41,858 bases of DNA, taken from assembly GCA_021819735.1 (NCBI GenBank), contig JAKAFO010000003.1, forward strand, positions 1 through 41,858. The letters run 5' to 3'. This document shows, in pieces, positions 1 to 8,809 of the stretch. The DNA comes from Deltaproteobacteria bacterium (GTDB taxonomy: Bacteria > Desulfobacterota > Desulfobacteria > Desulfobacterales > Desulfosarcinaceae). Position 1 is the stretch's first letter, and every line of letters starts with the position of its first letter. The notes beneath the pieces are model-generated. The model saw only the letters and a list, made by a program, of their open reading frames with translations, had not been told where the DNA came from and did not search any database. The position numbers were made by a program, and so were the translations under genes.

Positions 1-1038
1 CAGGGTGGCTTTGCCGGGGGAGTGCTTGCACACCGGCCGGCCATCGAAGCATACCATTTTATAGACCATGTCCAGAAAGGGGGCATCGGCCGAAACACCG
101 ATTTTGGTGCCGACCCCGAAAGCGTCGATGGGGGCCTCCTGCGCCAGAATCGCCGCCAGATCGTGCTCGTCCAATCCGCCGCTGGCCAGGATCTTCACCC
201 CCTTAAAACCTCCCTGATCCAGGATGGCGCGCACCCGGCGGCTCAAGTCGATGAGATCTCCGCTGTCCAGCCGGACCGCTTGCAAGGCCTCTCCGCGCTG
301 CCGCATCTCCCCGGCCACCCGGACCGCATGCCGGGCACCCTGGAGGGTGTCGTAGGTGTCGATGAGCAGAACGGTGCGTTGGGGAAAGCTGCGCGCATAT
401 GCCCGGAAAGCATCGATCTCGCGGGCGAAGGCCAAGACAAAAGAGTGGGCCATGGTGCCGGACAAGGGGATGCCGAACTGTTTTCCGGCCAGCACATTGC
501 TGGTGGTATCGAAACCGGCCAGGTAACAGGCGCGGGCCGCGATCAGCCCGGCATCGGCCCCCTGGTCCCGGCGCAACGAAAAGTCCATCAGACCGCGCCC
601 GCGCGCCGCGTGCACGCATCGCGCCGCCTTGGTGGCGATCAGCGAGGAGAAGCCCGCGGCGTTGATCAGGTACGTTTCCAGCAGTTGGGCCTGGATCAGC
701 GGCGCGCTCACTTCGATAATGGGTTCGTCGGCGAAAAAAAGGGAGCCCTCGGGCATGGCCCAGACATCGCCCTGAAAGCGCAGATCGGCCAAATGCCGCA
801 GAAAATCCTCGCTAAAAAGGCCGGTGCGACGCAAATAGGCGATCTCCTGGGAGGCAAACTGGAATTTTTCTAAAAAGGCCAGGATCGCTTCCAGGCCGGA
901 GGACACGAAAAACCCTCTGCGCGGGTGGCGGCGCGCATAGAGCGAAAAAGTGGCCGTCGCCCGGATGCCTTCCTTGAAGTAGGCAGCCGCCATGGTCAAT
1001 TCATAAAGGTCGGTCAATAAAGGACTGGTGGTTGTCAT
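1..1038 (-). CDS. pncB: Nicotinate phosphoribosyltransferase, 3' end cut by the window edge
   Basis: The reverse strand reads open from the ATG at 1038 to base 1, giving the first 346 residues. The enzyme joins nicotinate to phosphoribosyl pyrophosphate to make nicotinate mononucleotide in the NAD salvage (Preiss-Handler) route, in the cytosol. Family signatures are visible: TDLYELTMA at residues 9-17, HSFV near 198 (the region of the catalytic, phosphorylatable histidine), LIDTYDT around 225-233, and RLDSGDL at 256-262 in the phosphoribosyl-binding part. The family is usually 400-490 residues, so roughly a quarter is missing. It is divergent from the GAF-ANTAR gene, with a 175-bp gap. Assignment to the family is secure. 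Confidence 0.93.
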   Translation of the reverse strand, partial: MTTTSPLLTDLYELTMAAAYFKEGIRATATFSLYARRHPRRGFFVSSGLEAILAFLEKFQFASQEIAYLRRTGLFSEDFLRHLADLRFQGDVWAMPEGSLFFADEPIIEVSAPLIQAQLLETYLINAAGFSSLIATKAARCVHAARGRGLMDFSLRRDQGADAGLIAARACYLAGFDTTSNVLAGKQFGIPLSGTMAHSFVLAFAREIDAFRAYARSFPQRTVLLIDTYDTLQGARHAVRVAGEMRQRGEALQAVRLDSGDLIDLSRRVRAILDQGGFKGVKILASGGLDEHDLAAILAQEAPIDAFGVGTKIGVSADAPFLDMVYKMVCFDGRPVCKHSPGKATL

Positions 1039-1140
1039 CGGCTTGGGGCTCCTTGCGCGCCATTCGGGGCGACAACATAATACCAACAACAGCCGGGAAA
1101 AAGAAAGGCGCCCCTTTCGGCCCAGGCAAAATCCAATTAA

Positions 1141-1174
1141 AAACTTGAATTTTAAACAAGTTTAAGGCTAATAG
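1141..1174 (+). promoter_or_regulatory. Candidate promoter with inverted repeat upstream of the GAF-ANTAR gene
   Basis: An inverted repeat AAACTTG (1141-1147) / CAAGTTT (1157-1163) separated by 9 bases lies in the AT-rich gap between pncB and the GAF-ANTAR gene. TTGAAT at 1145-1150 followed after 18 bases by TAATAG (1169-1174) is a moderate sigma-70-type match that overlaps the repeat, so the repeat could be an operator. Pattern match only. Confidence 0.3.
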
Positions 1175-1213
1175 ACAAAAAAGCCCCCGAGCGTTGTCCA
1201 GCGGCATAGGAAA

Positions 1214-1933
1214 ATGTACAAAATCGAACCCAAAACCTACGACGATTACATCCGGGCCATCACCGACATCAGCCAGGCGATTACCTCCGACCTTTACCTG
1301 GAAGAGTTGCTCAAGCTGATCGTCATGGTCACGGCCAAGGTGACCGGCGTGGCCATCTGCTCGCTCTGGCTGATCGACGAAACGACCAACCCGCCCAAAA
1401 TCCGCTTGAAGGCCACCCAGGCCATCGCCCCGGAATATGTCAAGGATCGCAGCCTGAATCTCGACGAAGGGGTGGTGGGCTTCGTCGTCTCCAACAAGCG
1501 CCCGCTGACCATCAAGAACGTGCTGCGCAACCGGCGCTTCAAGGAAAAGGAGATGGCCCGCAAACTGGGCCTGGTCTCCATGGTGGGCGTGCCCCTGCGC
1601 CTCAAGGACGACAAGGTCATCGGCGTGCTCAATTGCTTTACCAGCACGCCCCACGACTTTTCCGAAACCGAGGTCAACCTGCTCACGGCTGTGGCCAATC
1701 AGGCCGCGGTGGCCATTCTCAACACCGAGCTGATGGTCAAGACCCGGGTGATCCAGGAAGAGCTGGAGACCCGCAAGCTGGTGGAGCGCGCCAAGGAGAT
1801 CCTGATGCAACGCATGCATCTGAACGGCGAGGCCGCCTACCGCTGGCTTCAGAAGCAGAGCATGGATTCGCGCAAATCCATGCGCCAAGTCGCCGAAGCG
1901 GTGCTGCTCTCCCAGGAGATGGATTTGAAATAG
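1214..1933 (+). CDS. GAF-ANTAR RNA-binding antiterminator
   Basis: A 239-residue soluble protein with a GAF sensory domain (about residues 28-172) joined by a short helical linker to an ANTAR domain (about 180-236; core ERAKEILMQRMHLNGEAAYR). ANTAR domains bind pairs of hairpins with six-base loops in mRNA leaders and stop a terminator from forming; AmiR, NasR and EutV are known examples. Here the signal would come through the GAF pocket rather than a receiver domain; the ligand is unknown. The start at 1214 has only a weak AGG-rich site. It stands alone: divergent from pncB and convergent with the sigma-54 regulator. A leader with the expected target architecture lies 7 kb away before the glutamate-synthase-like gene. 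Confidence 0.88.
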   Translation: MYKIEPKTYDDYIRAITDISQAITSDLYLEELLKLIVMVTAKVTGVAICSLWLIDETTNPPKIRLKATQAIAPEYVKDRSLNLDEGVVGFVVSNKRPLTIKNVLRNRRFKEKEMARKLGLVSMVGVPLRLKDDKVIGVLNCFTSTPHDFSETEVNLLTAVANQAAVAILNTELMVKTRVIQEELETRKLVERAKEILMQRMHLNGEAAYRWLQKQSMDSRKSMRQVAEAVLLSQEMDLK

Positions 1934-1976
1934 CCATCCCCGCCCAGCGTTCATGCCGTGGTATAATCTTTCTGGT

Positions 1977-3653
1977 TCAGGACGGATACAAATTCCGGCT
2001 ATTGCGGCCGTGGGGAATGCCGATTTTGCGCATGCGGCTGCGCAAGGTGCTCGGATGCAATCCCAGCCTTTGCGCGGCGCCGTTGGGGCCTTCGACCTTG
2101 CCGCCCGAAAGGCGCAGCACCTTTTTAATATGCTCGGCGATCACGGCCTCCAGGATGAGGGGGGCACCCTCTTCGCCCATCCGCACCCGCGGCTCACCCT
2201 TAGACGGCATTGGAAGATTGCCGAAGCGCAGCAAGCCGTCTCCGGCGGCGCTCTGGCTCAAAATCAGGGCGCGCTCGACCACGTTTTCCAGTTCGCGCAC
2301 ATTGCCCGGCCAAGGATAGTGCAGCAATTGCTCCATGGTGCCCGGCGCCAGGAGCGGCAGGCTCCGAATCTTCAACTCCCGCGACTTGCGCTCCATGAAA
2401 TGGCTGACCAGCGCGGGCACATCTTCGATGCGCTGCCGCAGCGGGGGGATGATGATCGGAAAAACATTGATGCGAAACCATAAATCTTCCCTGAACGTGC
2501 CCGTCCTCACCATCTCTTCCAGGTTGCGATGGGTGGCGCTGATGATGCGCACATCCACCGCAATGCTTTCGGTCCCGCCGACCCTTTCGATTTCGTGCTG
2601 CTGCAAGACCCGCAATAACCGGACCTGGGCCGCCGGCGGCAATTCGCCGATCTCGTCGAGGAAAATCGTCCCGGTATGGGCGCGCTCGAAGTACCCTTTC
2701 TTGGTGGCGATGGCGCCGGTAAAAGCCCCCTTCTCGTGACCGAACAGCTCGCTGTCGATCAGGCTTTCGGGGATGGCGCCGCAGTTGACCTTTATATAAG
2801 GTTTGCCCTGGCGGCTGGAGGAGGAGTGGATGGCATTGGCGATCACCTCTTTTCCAGCGCCGGTTTCCCCGATGAGCAGCACGGGGCTTTCCAAAGGGGC
2901 CACCTGATGGACCAGATACATCACCTCTTTGAGACCGAAATTGGCGCCGACGATGGTATCGCCGGTCAGTTTTAAATTCTCCTGGTGCAGATAGCGATTG
3001 TCTTCGGACAACATGTCGTTGAGCCGCTTGATCTCCTGGTGCTTGAGAATGTTGGACAGGGTGGTGACGAACGGCTCGTGCAGCAGGGAAATCAGGTGGG
3101 CATGTGCCTCGGTGTAACGGTTTTTACCTTCCGCGATGAGAATGAAGCTGCCCAGGCGTTTGCTTTCCAGCTCCAGATCCATAATCAAGTGCGATATGTC
3201 CTTTGACCAGATTCGGGTCAGGACTTGCCGCAAAGGGAAATCCTCCAGCTCCATATCGTTGATGATTCTGACCCCGGGACCCTCGCCCCACTTCTTGCGC
3301 ATCCAGCTCGCGAAATCCTTTGGGAAGGTCACGATGTCATCGGGCCCCGGTATTCCCGGGGGCACGATAGCAGCCAGGTTTCTGGCGATATTCATCTGGG
3401 GATCGTACACGCTGAACAGCATTCCCGAAATGGGAATATACTCTTTTAAAAAGTCCATGCACCGATTCATGGACAGTTCGATGTTCAGGCTGCTGGAAAT
3501 GCGCAAGATGGCTTGGCGAAAGAACTCATTTTCATCCAGACCATCGGGTTCGTTAAGCTCTATCATCTTTTTTTGCTGCCTTTCGTTTATCCCGCCACAA
3601 ACCTTTATATTTAACAGATAGCGCATGATATCTTTTAAATATAACGGCATCAA
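1977..3653 (-). CDS. Sigma-54-dependent transcriptional activator (GAF, AAA+, Fis-type HTH)
   Basis: A bacterial enhancer-binding protein. Counting from 3653, a GAF-like input domain spans about residues 40-205, a coiled stretch follows, and the AAA+ domain carries Walker A GETGAGKE at 262-269, the sigma-54-contacting GAFTGA loop at 309-314 and Walker B (IFLDEIGEL) at 330-338. A Fis-type helix-turn-helix sits at the C terminus (GAAQRLGLHPSTLRSRMRK). There is no receiver domain, so activation is probably by ligand binding to the GAF domain. The start is uncertain: 3653 is TTG, 3650 ATG, and an ATG at 3566 follows AAAGGCAG and would give 529 residues. It is divergent from the efflux operon, whose promoter matches the sigma-54 consensus, so it is the likely local activator. 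Confidence 0.92.
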   Translation of the reverse strand: MMPLYLKDIMRYLLNIKVCGGINERQQKKMIELNEPDGLDENEFFRQAILRISSSLNIELSMNRCMDFLKEYIPISGMLFSVYDPQMNIARNLAAIVPPGIPGPDDIVTFPKDFASWMRKKWGEGPGVRIINDMELEDFPLRQVLTRIWSKDISHLIMDLELESKRLGSFILIAEGKNRYTEAHAHLISLLHEPFVTTLSNILKHQEIKRLNDMLSEDNRYLHQENLKLTGDTIVGANFGLKEVMYLVHQVAPLESPVLLIGETGAGKEVIANAIHSSSSRQGKPYIKVNCGAIPESLIDSELFGHEKGAFTGAIATKKGYFERAHTGTIFLDEIGELPPAAQVRLLRVLQQHEIERVGGTESIAVDVRIISATHRNLEEMVRTGTFREDLWFRINVFPIIIPPLRQRIEDVPALVSHFMERKSRELKIRSLPLLAPGTMEQLLHYPWPGNVRELENVVERALILSQSAAGDGLLRFGNLPMPSKGEPRVRMGEEGAPLILEAVIAEHIKKVLRLSGGKVEGPNGAAQRLGLHPSTLRSRMRKIGIPHGRNSRNLYPS

Positions 3654-3719
3654 CTTCTAAATTTAACGGTTATACCCCCCCAAATTCATAACATATCGAT
3701 TTTATTGTTTCATTTCCAA

Positions 3720-3735
3720 TGGCACGCTTCTGGCT
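3720..3735 (+). promoter_or_regulatory. Sigma-54 (-24/-12) promoter of the efflux operon
   Basis: TGGCACG-CTTC-TGGCT matches the sigma-54 consensus TGGCACG-N4-TTGCW with one mismatch, and the GG and GC elements have the correct spacing. Transcription would start near 3747, 26 bases before the small gene at 3773 and upstream of both RND genes. The sigma-54 activator gene begins 70-150 bp away on the other strand, which strongly favours a functional pair. A weak inverted repeat TATAAC (3640-3645) / GTTATA (3669-3674) just upstream could be part of an activator site. Confidence 0.75.
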
Positions 3736-3772
3736 ATTGCCTTCGGTGACATTTTAGGAGGCGAGGTAACCC

Positions 3773-4075
3773 ATGCAACGGATCGAAACGCTTCAATTGA
3801 GAGCCTTCAGGGCTTCGGACCTGAGCGCTGCCATCGACGCTTTTCAGCAACTCGTTTTCCCGGACCGCGGGGATGGCCTGGGTGATGTCCTGTTGCTGCA
3901 CGACAGCGCCTTGAACAACGACCTGTGCATCATCCTGCGGTGGATCGATGCCGCCTTTAACGGCAAGAGCCCTTTGGGGCTGCGTCTGGCCGCCGCCTTT
4001 TCGGAATTCGGCCGCCTCGACCACCACGTGTGGCAATGCGTGGAAAAGCGCGCGGCCCCGTCTCAAAACGGTTAA
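3773..4075 (+). CDS. Small protein of unknown function, first gene of the efflux operon
   Basis: A 100-residue protein with AGGAGG about ten bases before its ATG. I do not recognise a family. The sequence alternates strand-like and helix-like segments (QRIETLQLRAFR, then an acidic and hydrophobic middle) with no signal peptide or membrane helix, so a small cytosolic alpha/beta protein is likely. It lies between the sigma-54 promoter and the RND adaptor gene (32-bp gap to the adaptor start), so it should be co-transcribed with the pump. A role in pump regulation or in handling the pump's substrate is inference from position only. Confidence 0.65.
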   Translation: MQRIETLQLRAFRASDLSAAIDAFQQLVFPDRGDGLGDVLLLHDSALNNDLCIILRWIDAAFNGKSPLGLRLAAAFSEFGRLDHHVWQCVEKRAAPSQNG

Positions 4076-4107
4076 CGGCACCCGCCCATCCAACCCAGGA
4101 GGTTTTT

Positions 4108-5304
4108 ATGGATAGCGCACTTCTTCAAGTTGCAAAAAGATACGCCGCCATCGCGGTCCTTTTCACGGCCTGCCTGACGACCGGCTGTCAAGGGCAAAAG
4201 CAGGCCCAGGCCGCCGGGCAAACCGCCGTCGAGGTGGCGGTGGTGGCGGTCGCTTCCCGCCCGGTGGAATTGACCACCGATCTGCCCGGCCGAACCGCCG
4301 CTTACCAGGTCGCCGAAATCCGGCCGCAGGTCAACGGCATCATCCAGGAGTGCCTCTTCCGGGAGGGCTCGGATGTCAAGGCCGGTCAACGCCTGCATCA
4401 GATCGATCCGGCCCCCTTTCAGGTGGCCTATGCGTCGGCCAAGGCCTCCCTGGCCAAGGCCGAGGCCAACCTGCCCTCGGTGCGCTCACGCTCCGAGCGT
4501 TACAAGGCGCTGCTCAAGGAGAGCGCGGTGAGCCGGCAGGACTGCGAGGATGCGAGCGCGGCCCTGGAACAGGCCAAGGCCGACATCGCTTATTGGCAAG
4601 CGGCGGTCGAGGCGGCGCGCATCAATCTGGCCTATACGTCGATCACGGCGCCGTTCGATGGCCGCATCGGCAAAACCGACGTGAAGAGCGGCACCCTGGT
4701 GACCGCCTATCAGGCGACGCCCCTGGCGGTCTTGCAGCGGCTCGATCCCATCTATGTGGATGTGGTGCAGTCATCGGCCGAATTGCTGCGTCTGCGCCGC
4801 AGTCTGGAAAGCGGCCAACTGCGCCAGGATCGTCAGCAGCGTCAAAAAGTTCAAATCTTCCTGGAAGATGGAACGCCTTACGCTTTGGAAGGCACGTTGC
4901 AGTTCGCCGATGTTTCCGTGGACCCGACCACCGGATCGTATACGCTGCGCATCGTGGTGCCCAATCCGGATCATTTGCTCCTGCCGGGCATGTTCGTGCG
5001 CGCCGTGGTCCGGGAGGGTGTGGCCGCCCAGGCCATCCTCGTTCCCCAACAAGGGGTGGGCCGCAACTCGAAGGGCGAGGCCGTCGCGCTGGTCTTGGAT
5101 GCGGATGACACGGTCCAGCAGCGGGCGCTGCGCCTCGACCGCGCCATCGGCGACCAATGGCTGGTTTCCTCCGGCCTGGCGGCCGGCGAACGCCTGATCG
5201 TCGAAGGCCTGCTCAATGTCCGCCCGGGCATGACCGTCAACGCCGTGAGCCTGGACCTCGATACCCCTAAGAAGGCCGCCGGCCGGCCATCCGCGCAGTT
5301 GTAG
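4108..5304 (+). CDS. RND efflux periplasmic adaptor (membrane fusion) lipoprotein
   Basis: A 398-residue AcrA/MexA-type adaptor linking an inner-membrane RND pump to an outer-membrane channel. The ATG at 4108 is chosen because AGGAGG (4097-4102) lies five bases before it; the frame is open further upstream. The N terminus is a signal sequence ending in LTTGC (Cys27), close to a lipobox, so the protein is probably lipid-anchored. Then come the lipoyl/barrel-sandwich half (EIRPQVNGII and EGSDVKAGQRL), an alpha-helical hairpin (about 105-165), the second lipoyl half (ITAPFDGRIGKTDVKSG) and the beta-barrel and membrane-proximal domains. It is 18 bp upstream of the pump gene. Confidence 0.93.
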   Translation: MDSALLQVAKRYAAIAVLFTACLTTGCQGQKQAQAAGQTAVEVAVVAVASRPVELTTDLPGRTAAYQVAEIRPQVNGIIQECLFREGSDVKAGQRLHQIDPAPFQVAYASAKASLAKAEANLPSVRSRSERYKALLKESAVSRQDCEDASAALEQAKADIAYWQAAVEAARINLAYTSITAPFDGRIGKTDVKSGTLVTAYQATPLAVLQRLDPIYVDVVQSSAELLRLRRSLESGQLRQDRQQRQKVQIFLEDGTPYALEGTLQFADVSVDPTTGSYTLRIVVPNPDHLLLPGMFVRAVVREGVAAQAILVPQQGVGRNSKGEAVALVLDADDTVQQRALRLDRAIGDQWLVSSGLAAGERLIVEGLLNVRPGMTVNAVSLDLDTPKKAAGRPSAQL

Positions 5305-5322
5305 CGACGAGAGGAACTCCCG

Positions 5323-8300
5323 ATGTTATCCAAATTCTTCCTGGACCGCCCGGTTTTCGCCTGGGTGATCGCGATCATTTTGATGCTGGCCGGCGGGTTG
5401 GCCATTTACAATCTGCCCGTTTCGCAATATCCGCCCATCGCCCCACCCTCCATCGCCATCGATGCCTACTATCCGGGGGCCTCGGCCGAAACCGTGGAAA
5501 ACAGCGTGGTGCAGATCATCGAACAGAAGATGACCGGCTTCGACAAGCTGCTCTACATGACCGCCACCAGCGACGCTTCGGGCAGCGGCCGCGTCGAATT
5601 GACCTTTGCCCCCGGCACCGACCCAGACCTAGCCTGGTCCCAGGTCCAGAACAAGCTGCAGCTCGCCATGGCCAGCCTGCCGGAGGTGATCCAGCGCCAG
5701 GGGGTCAAGGTCAGCAAATCCACCCGCAACTATCTGGTGATCATCGGCCTGGTCTCCGAAGACGGCAGCATGAACGGCGACGACCTGCGCGACTACGCCC
5801 AGTCCAATGTGGAAAAGGTGCTGGCGCGGGTGCCGGGGGTGGGCGAGGTGGAAAGCTTCGGCTCGCAGTATGCCATGCGGGTCTGGCTCAACCCGGACAA
5901 GCTGGTGGATTACAAGTTGACCATCGAGGATGTCGTCGCTCGCCTGCGCACCTACAATGTGGAGGTTTCCGCCGGGCAGTTCGGCGGCGCCCCGGCCGTG
6001 GCGGGCCAGCGCCTGAACGCCTCGATCATCGTGCAGAACCTGCTCAAGACCCCCGAGGAGTTCGGCGCCATTCCCCTGCGCATCAATCCCGACGGCTCGA
6101 CGGTGCGGGTGCGCGATGTGGCGCGCATCGAACTGGGCACCGAACGCTACGATGTGGATGCGCGTTTCAACGGCAAGGATTGCGCGGCCCTGGCCATCCG
6201 CCAGGCCGCCGGCGCCAATGCCCTGGACACCGCCGACGCGGTGCGCGCGGCCATGACCGAGTTGTCCAAATATTTTCCGCCGGGCATGAAGGTCATCTAT
6301 CCCTATGACACCACGCCGTTCGTGCGCGTGGCCATCGGCGAGGTGGTCAAAACCTTGATCGAGGCCATCGTGCTGGTGTTCCTGGTGATGTTTCTTTTCC
6401 TGGGAAACATCCGCGCCACCCTGATTCCCACCCTGGCGGTGCCGGTGGTGGTGCTGGGCACCTTCGCCGTCCTGGGGTTGTTCGGCTTTTCGATCAACAT
6501 GCTGACCATGTTCGCCATGGTGCTGGCCATCGGCCTTTTGGTGGACGATGCCATCGTGGTGGTGGAAAATGTCGAGCGCATCATGCACGAGGAGCTGCTT
6601 TCGGCCAAGGAGGCCACAGGCAAATCCATGCAAGAGATCACCAGCGCCCTGATCGGCATCGGCCTGGTGCTGGCCGCGGTGTTCGGTCCCATGGCCTTTT
6701 TCGGCGGCTCGACGGGGGTCATCTATCGCCAGTTTTCCATCACGGTCATCGCCGCCATGCTGCTCTCGGTGCTGGTGGCCTTGATCCTGACGCCGGTGCT
6801 GTGCGCCGCTTTGCTCAAGCCGGTCCCGGAACTATTGGCCCGGCAACGGCGCGACCTGCCGATCTTCAGGCCGTTGCTGCGCTTGTCCCACGGCTTTTTC
6901 AACCGCTTCAACACTGGGTTCAACTGGCTGCGCGACCGGTATCAGGCGGTGGTCGGCCACATGCTGGGTCGCAAGCTGCGCAGCTTCGCGGTGTACCTGC
7001 TGGTCGTGGCGGCCCTGGGATTTCTATTCCAGCGCATGCCCACGGCCTATCTGCCGGACGAGGATCAGGGCCTCATGCTGCTACAGGTCAATCTGCCTTC
7101 GGGCGCCACCATGGAGCAAACCCGTGCGGTCCTGGATGAGGTCCGCACCTATTTGCTCCAGGACGAGAAAGAGACCGTGGAATCGGTCATGACCCTGGCC
7201 GGGTTCAGCTTTGCCGGCAGCGGGCAGAATGCGGGCCTGGGATTCGTCCAGCTCAAGGACTGGGAGCTGCGCAAGAGCCCCGAGCTCAAGGTCAAGGCCT
7301 TGGCCAACCGCGCCATGGGGCGTTTTTCCCGGATTCGCAATGCCCGCGTGTTTGCCTTCGCCCCGCCGGCGGTCAGCGAACTGGGGACCGCGGCCGGATT
7401 CGATTTTCAGCTCCAGGATCGCGGCGGCTTGGGACACGCGGAGTTGATGGCGGCCCGCAACCAACTGCTGGGCATGGCGGCCCAGGACGACCGCCTGACC
7501 CGGGTGCGCCCCAACGGCATGGAGGATGTGGCCCAATACCGCGTCGCTGTGGACTGGGAAAAAGCCGGCGCCCTGGGTGTTCCCATCGACAGCATTCACA
7601 ACACCCTCTCGGCCGCTTTCGGCAGCGCCTATGTCAACGACTTCATCCAGGGCGGACGGGTCAAGCGGGTCTATGTCCAGGCCGATGCGCCCTATCGCAT
7701 GCTGCCCAACGATCTGGAGCGGCTCTATGTGCGCAACAATACCGGCGGCATGACGCCCTTCAGCGCCTTTGCCGACGGCCACTGGATCTATGGGTCGCCC
7801 AAGCTGGAGCGCTTCAATGCCTTTCCTTCGATCAACATCCAGGGCGAGGCGCCCGCCGGCCGCAGCACCGGCCAAGCCATGCAGGCCATGGAAGCGCTCA
7901 CGGCCCGACTGCCCAACGGCCTCGGCCACGACTGGAGCGGCATCTCGTACCAGGAGCGCATGGCCAAGTCCCAGACCGGATTGCTCTACGCCTTCTCCAT
8001 GATCGTCATCTTCTTGTGCCTGGCGGCCCTGTACGAGAGCTGGACCGTGCCCATCGCGGTCATGCTGGCCCTGCCCCTGGGGGTCATCGGCGGGGTGGTC
8101 TTTTCCATGCTGCGCGGTTATCCCAACGATGTCTATTTTCAGATCGGCCTGCTCACGGTGCTGGGCCTGACCACCAAAAACGCGATTTTGATCGTGCAGT
8201 TCGCCATGGGCAAAGTGGATGCAGGCATGGACCTGGTGGAAGCCACCTTGCAGGCGGCCAAACTGCGGTTGCGACCCATCGTGATGACCTCGCTGGCCTT

Positions 8301-8523
8301 TGGCTTCGGCGTGCTGCCCCTGGTGATCGCCTCGGGCGCCGGGGCCGGCGCCCAGACCGCCATCGGCACGGGCGTATTGGGCGGCATGGTGACCTCCACC
8401 TTCCTGGCGATTTTTTTCATTCCCCTTTTCTACGTGGGCATCGTGCAGGCCTGCGGACGCAAGCCGAAGACCCAACCGGAGATTTCCCGCTCGGCCGTCC
8501 CGGCCGCCGAGCAGGGCCATTGA
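5323..8523 (+). CDS. RND multidrug efflux pump, HAE1 family (AcrB-like)
   Basis: A 1066-residue inner-membrane proton/drug antiporter, full length for AcrB/MexB relatives. It begins with the typical MLSKFFLDRPVFAWVIAI. The proton-relay residues are present: the acidic pair in VDDAIVVVENVER (Asp408-Asp409) in TM4 and the lysine in TTKNAILIVQFA (Lys952) in TM10. Two large periplasmic loops (porter and docking domains) follow TM1 and TM7. It should export amphiphilic compounds together with the adaptor upstream. No TolC-type outer-membrane gene follows, so a channel encoded elsewhere must be used. The sigma-54 promoter at 3720 implies induction by a specific signal. Confidence 0.95.
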   Translation: MLSKFFLDRPVFAWVIAIILMLAGGLAIYNLPVSQYPPIAPPSIAIDAYYPGASAETVENSVVQIIEQKMTGFDKLLYMTATSDASGSGRVELTFAPGTDPDLAWSQVQNKLQLAMASLPEVIQRQGVKVSKSTRNYLVIIGLVSEDGSMNGDDLRDYAQSNVEKVLARVPGVGEVESFGSQYAMRVWLNPDKLVDYKLTIEDVVARLRTYNVEVSAGQFGGAPAVAGQRLNASIIVQNLLKTPEEFGAIPLRINPDGSTVRVRDVARIELGTERYDVDARFNGKDCAALAIRQAAGANALDTADAVRAAMTELSKYFPPGMKVIYPYDTTPFVRVAIGEVVKTLIEAIVLVFLVMFLFLGNIRATLIPTLAVPVVVLGTFAVLGLFGFSINMLTMFAMVLAIGLLVDDAIVVVENVERIMHEELLSAKEATGKSMQEITSALIGIGLVLAAVFGPMAFFGGSTGVIYRQFSITVIAAMLLSVLVALILTPVLCAALLKPVPELLARQRRDLPIFRPLLRLSHGFFNRFNTGFNWLRDRYQAVVGHMLGRKLRSFAVYLLVVAALGFLFQRMPTAYLPDEDQGLMLLQVNLPSGATMEQTRAVLDEVRTYLLQDEKETVESVMTLAGFSFAGSGQNAGLGFVQLKDWELRKSPELKVKALANRAMGRFSRIRNARVFAFAPPAVSELGTAAGFDFQLQDRGGLGHAELMAARNQLLGMAAQDDRLTRVRPNGMEDVAQYRVAVDWEKAGALGVPIDSIHNTLSAAFGSAYVNDFIQGGRVKRVYVQADAPYRMLPNDLERLYVRNNTGGMTPFSAFADGHWIYGSPKLERFNAFPSINIQGEAPAGRSTGQAMQAMEALTARLPNGLGHDWSGISYQERMAKSQTGLLYAFSMIVIFLCLAALYESWTVPIAVMLALPLGVIGGVVFSMLRGYPNDVYFQIGLLTVLGLTTKNAILIVQFAMGKVDAGMDLVEATLQAAKLRLRPIVMTSLAFGFGVLPLVIASGAGAGAQTAIGTGVLGGMVTSTFLAIFFIPLFYVGIVQACGRKPKTQPEISRSAVPAAEQGH

Positions 8524-8629
8524 ACCGCCCCGCGGTGACCGGCCAGGGGCTTACTCAAATTCAGCCAGACTGATTTGCGGGTGTATACGCTTCGGCTATG
8601 GCGAAACAGATCCCTGCCGGTCTTTGTTG

Positions 8630-8658
8630 TTGACTAATAAAATTAGTTAAACTAATTT
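8630..8658 (+). promoter_or_regulatory. Promoter with perfect 19-bp palindromic operator
   Basis: TTGACT (8630-8635) and TAATTT (8653-8658) are separated by 17 bases. The -10 side is covered by AAATTAGTT-A-AACTAATTT (8640-8658), a perfect palindrome with 9-bp arms. This is the expected form of a repressor site blocking polymerase. Transcription would enter a leader of about 240 bases before the gene at 8905. A GC-rich hairpin (8661-8667 / 8676-8682) begins at the predicted start of transcription but has no T-tract. Confidence 0.55.
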
Positions 8659-8683
8659 GAGGCCTGCATTTGTAAGCAGGCCC

Positions 8684-8809
8684 GTCAACGACGACCGGCC
8701 GACTTCGCTTAAAGCGTCATCTCCGCCGCCCAGGGTTGTGCGGCAAAAAATTCATCTGCATGGACAAAGGCGTCTATGGCCCCAGCAAGAGCAGGGCAGA
8801 CGCCTTTTT
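8684..8809 (+). promoter_or_regulatory. ANTAR-type antitermination leader with intrinsic terminator
   Basis: The 5' leader of the glutamate-synthase-like gene holds a terminator: AAAGGCGTCT (8766-8775) pairs with AGACGCCTTT (8798-8807) and runs into TTTTT (8805-8809). The 5' arm is overlapped by a competing hairpin TGGAC-AAAGGC-GTCTA (8761-8776) whose six-base loop has A at position 1 and G at position 4, the reported ANTAR signature. A second candidate hexaloop hairpin, GTC-AACGAC-GAC (8684-8695), again with A1 and G4, lies upstream. The gap between the two is about 65 bases, longer than usual, so the first hairpin is less certain. The rest of the leader up to 8890 shows nothing else clear. 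Confidence 0.6.

Noticed and set aside
8661-8682. Hairpin GGCCTGC/GCAGGCC as terminator of the efflux operon
   Set aside because: No T-tract on either strand, and it starts at the predicted transcription start of the next gene.
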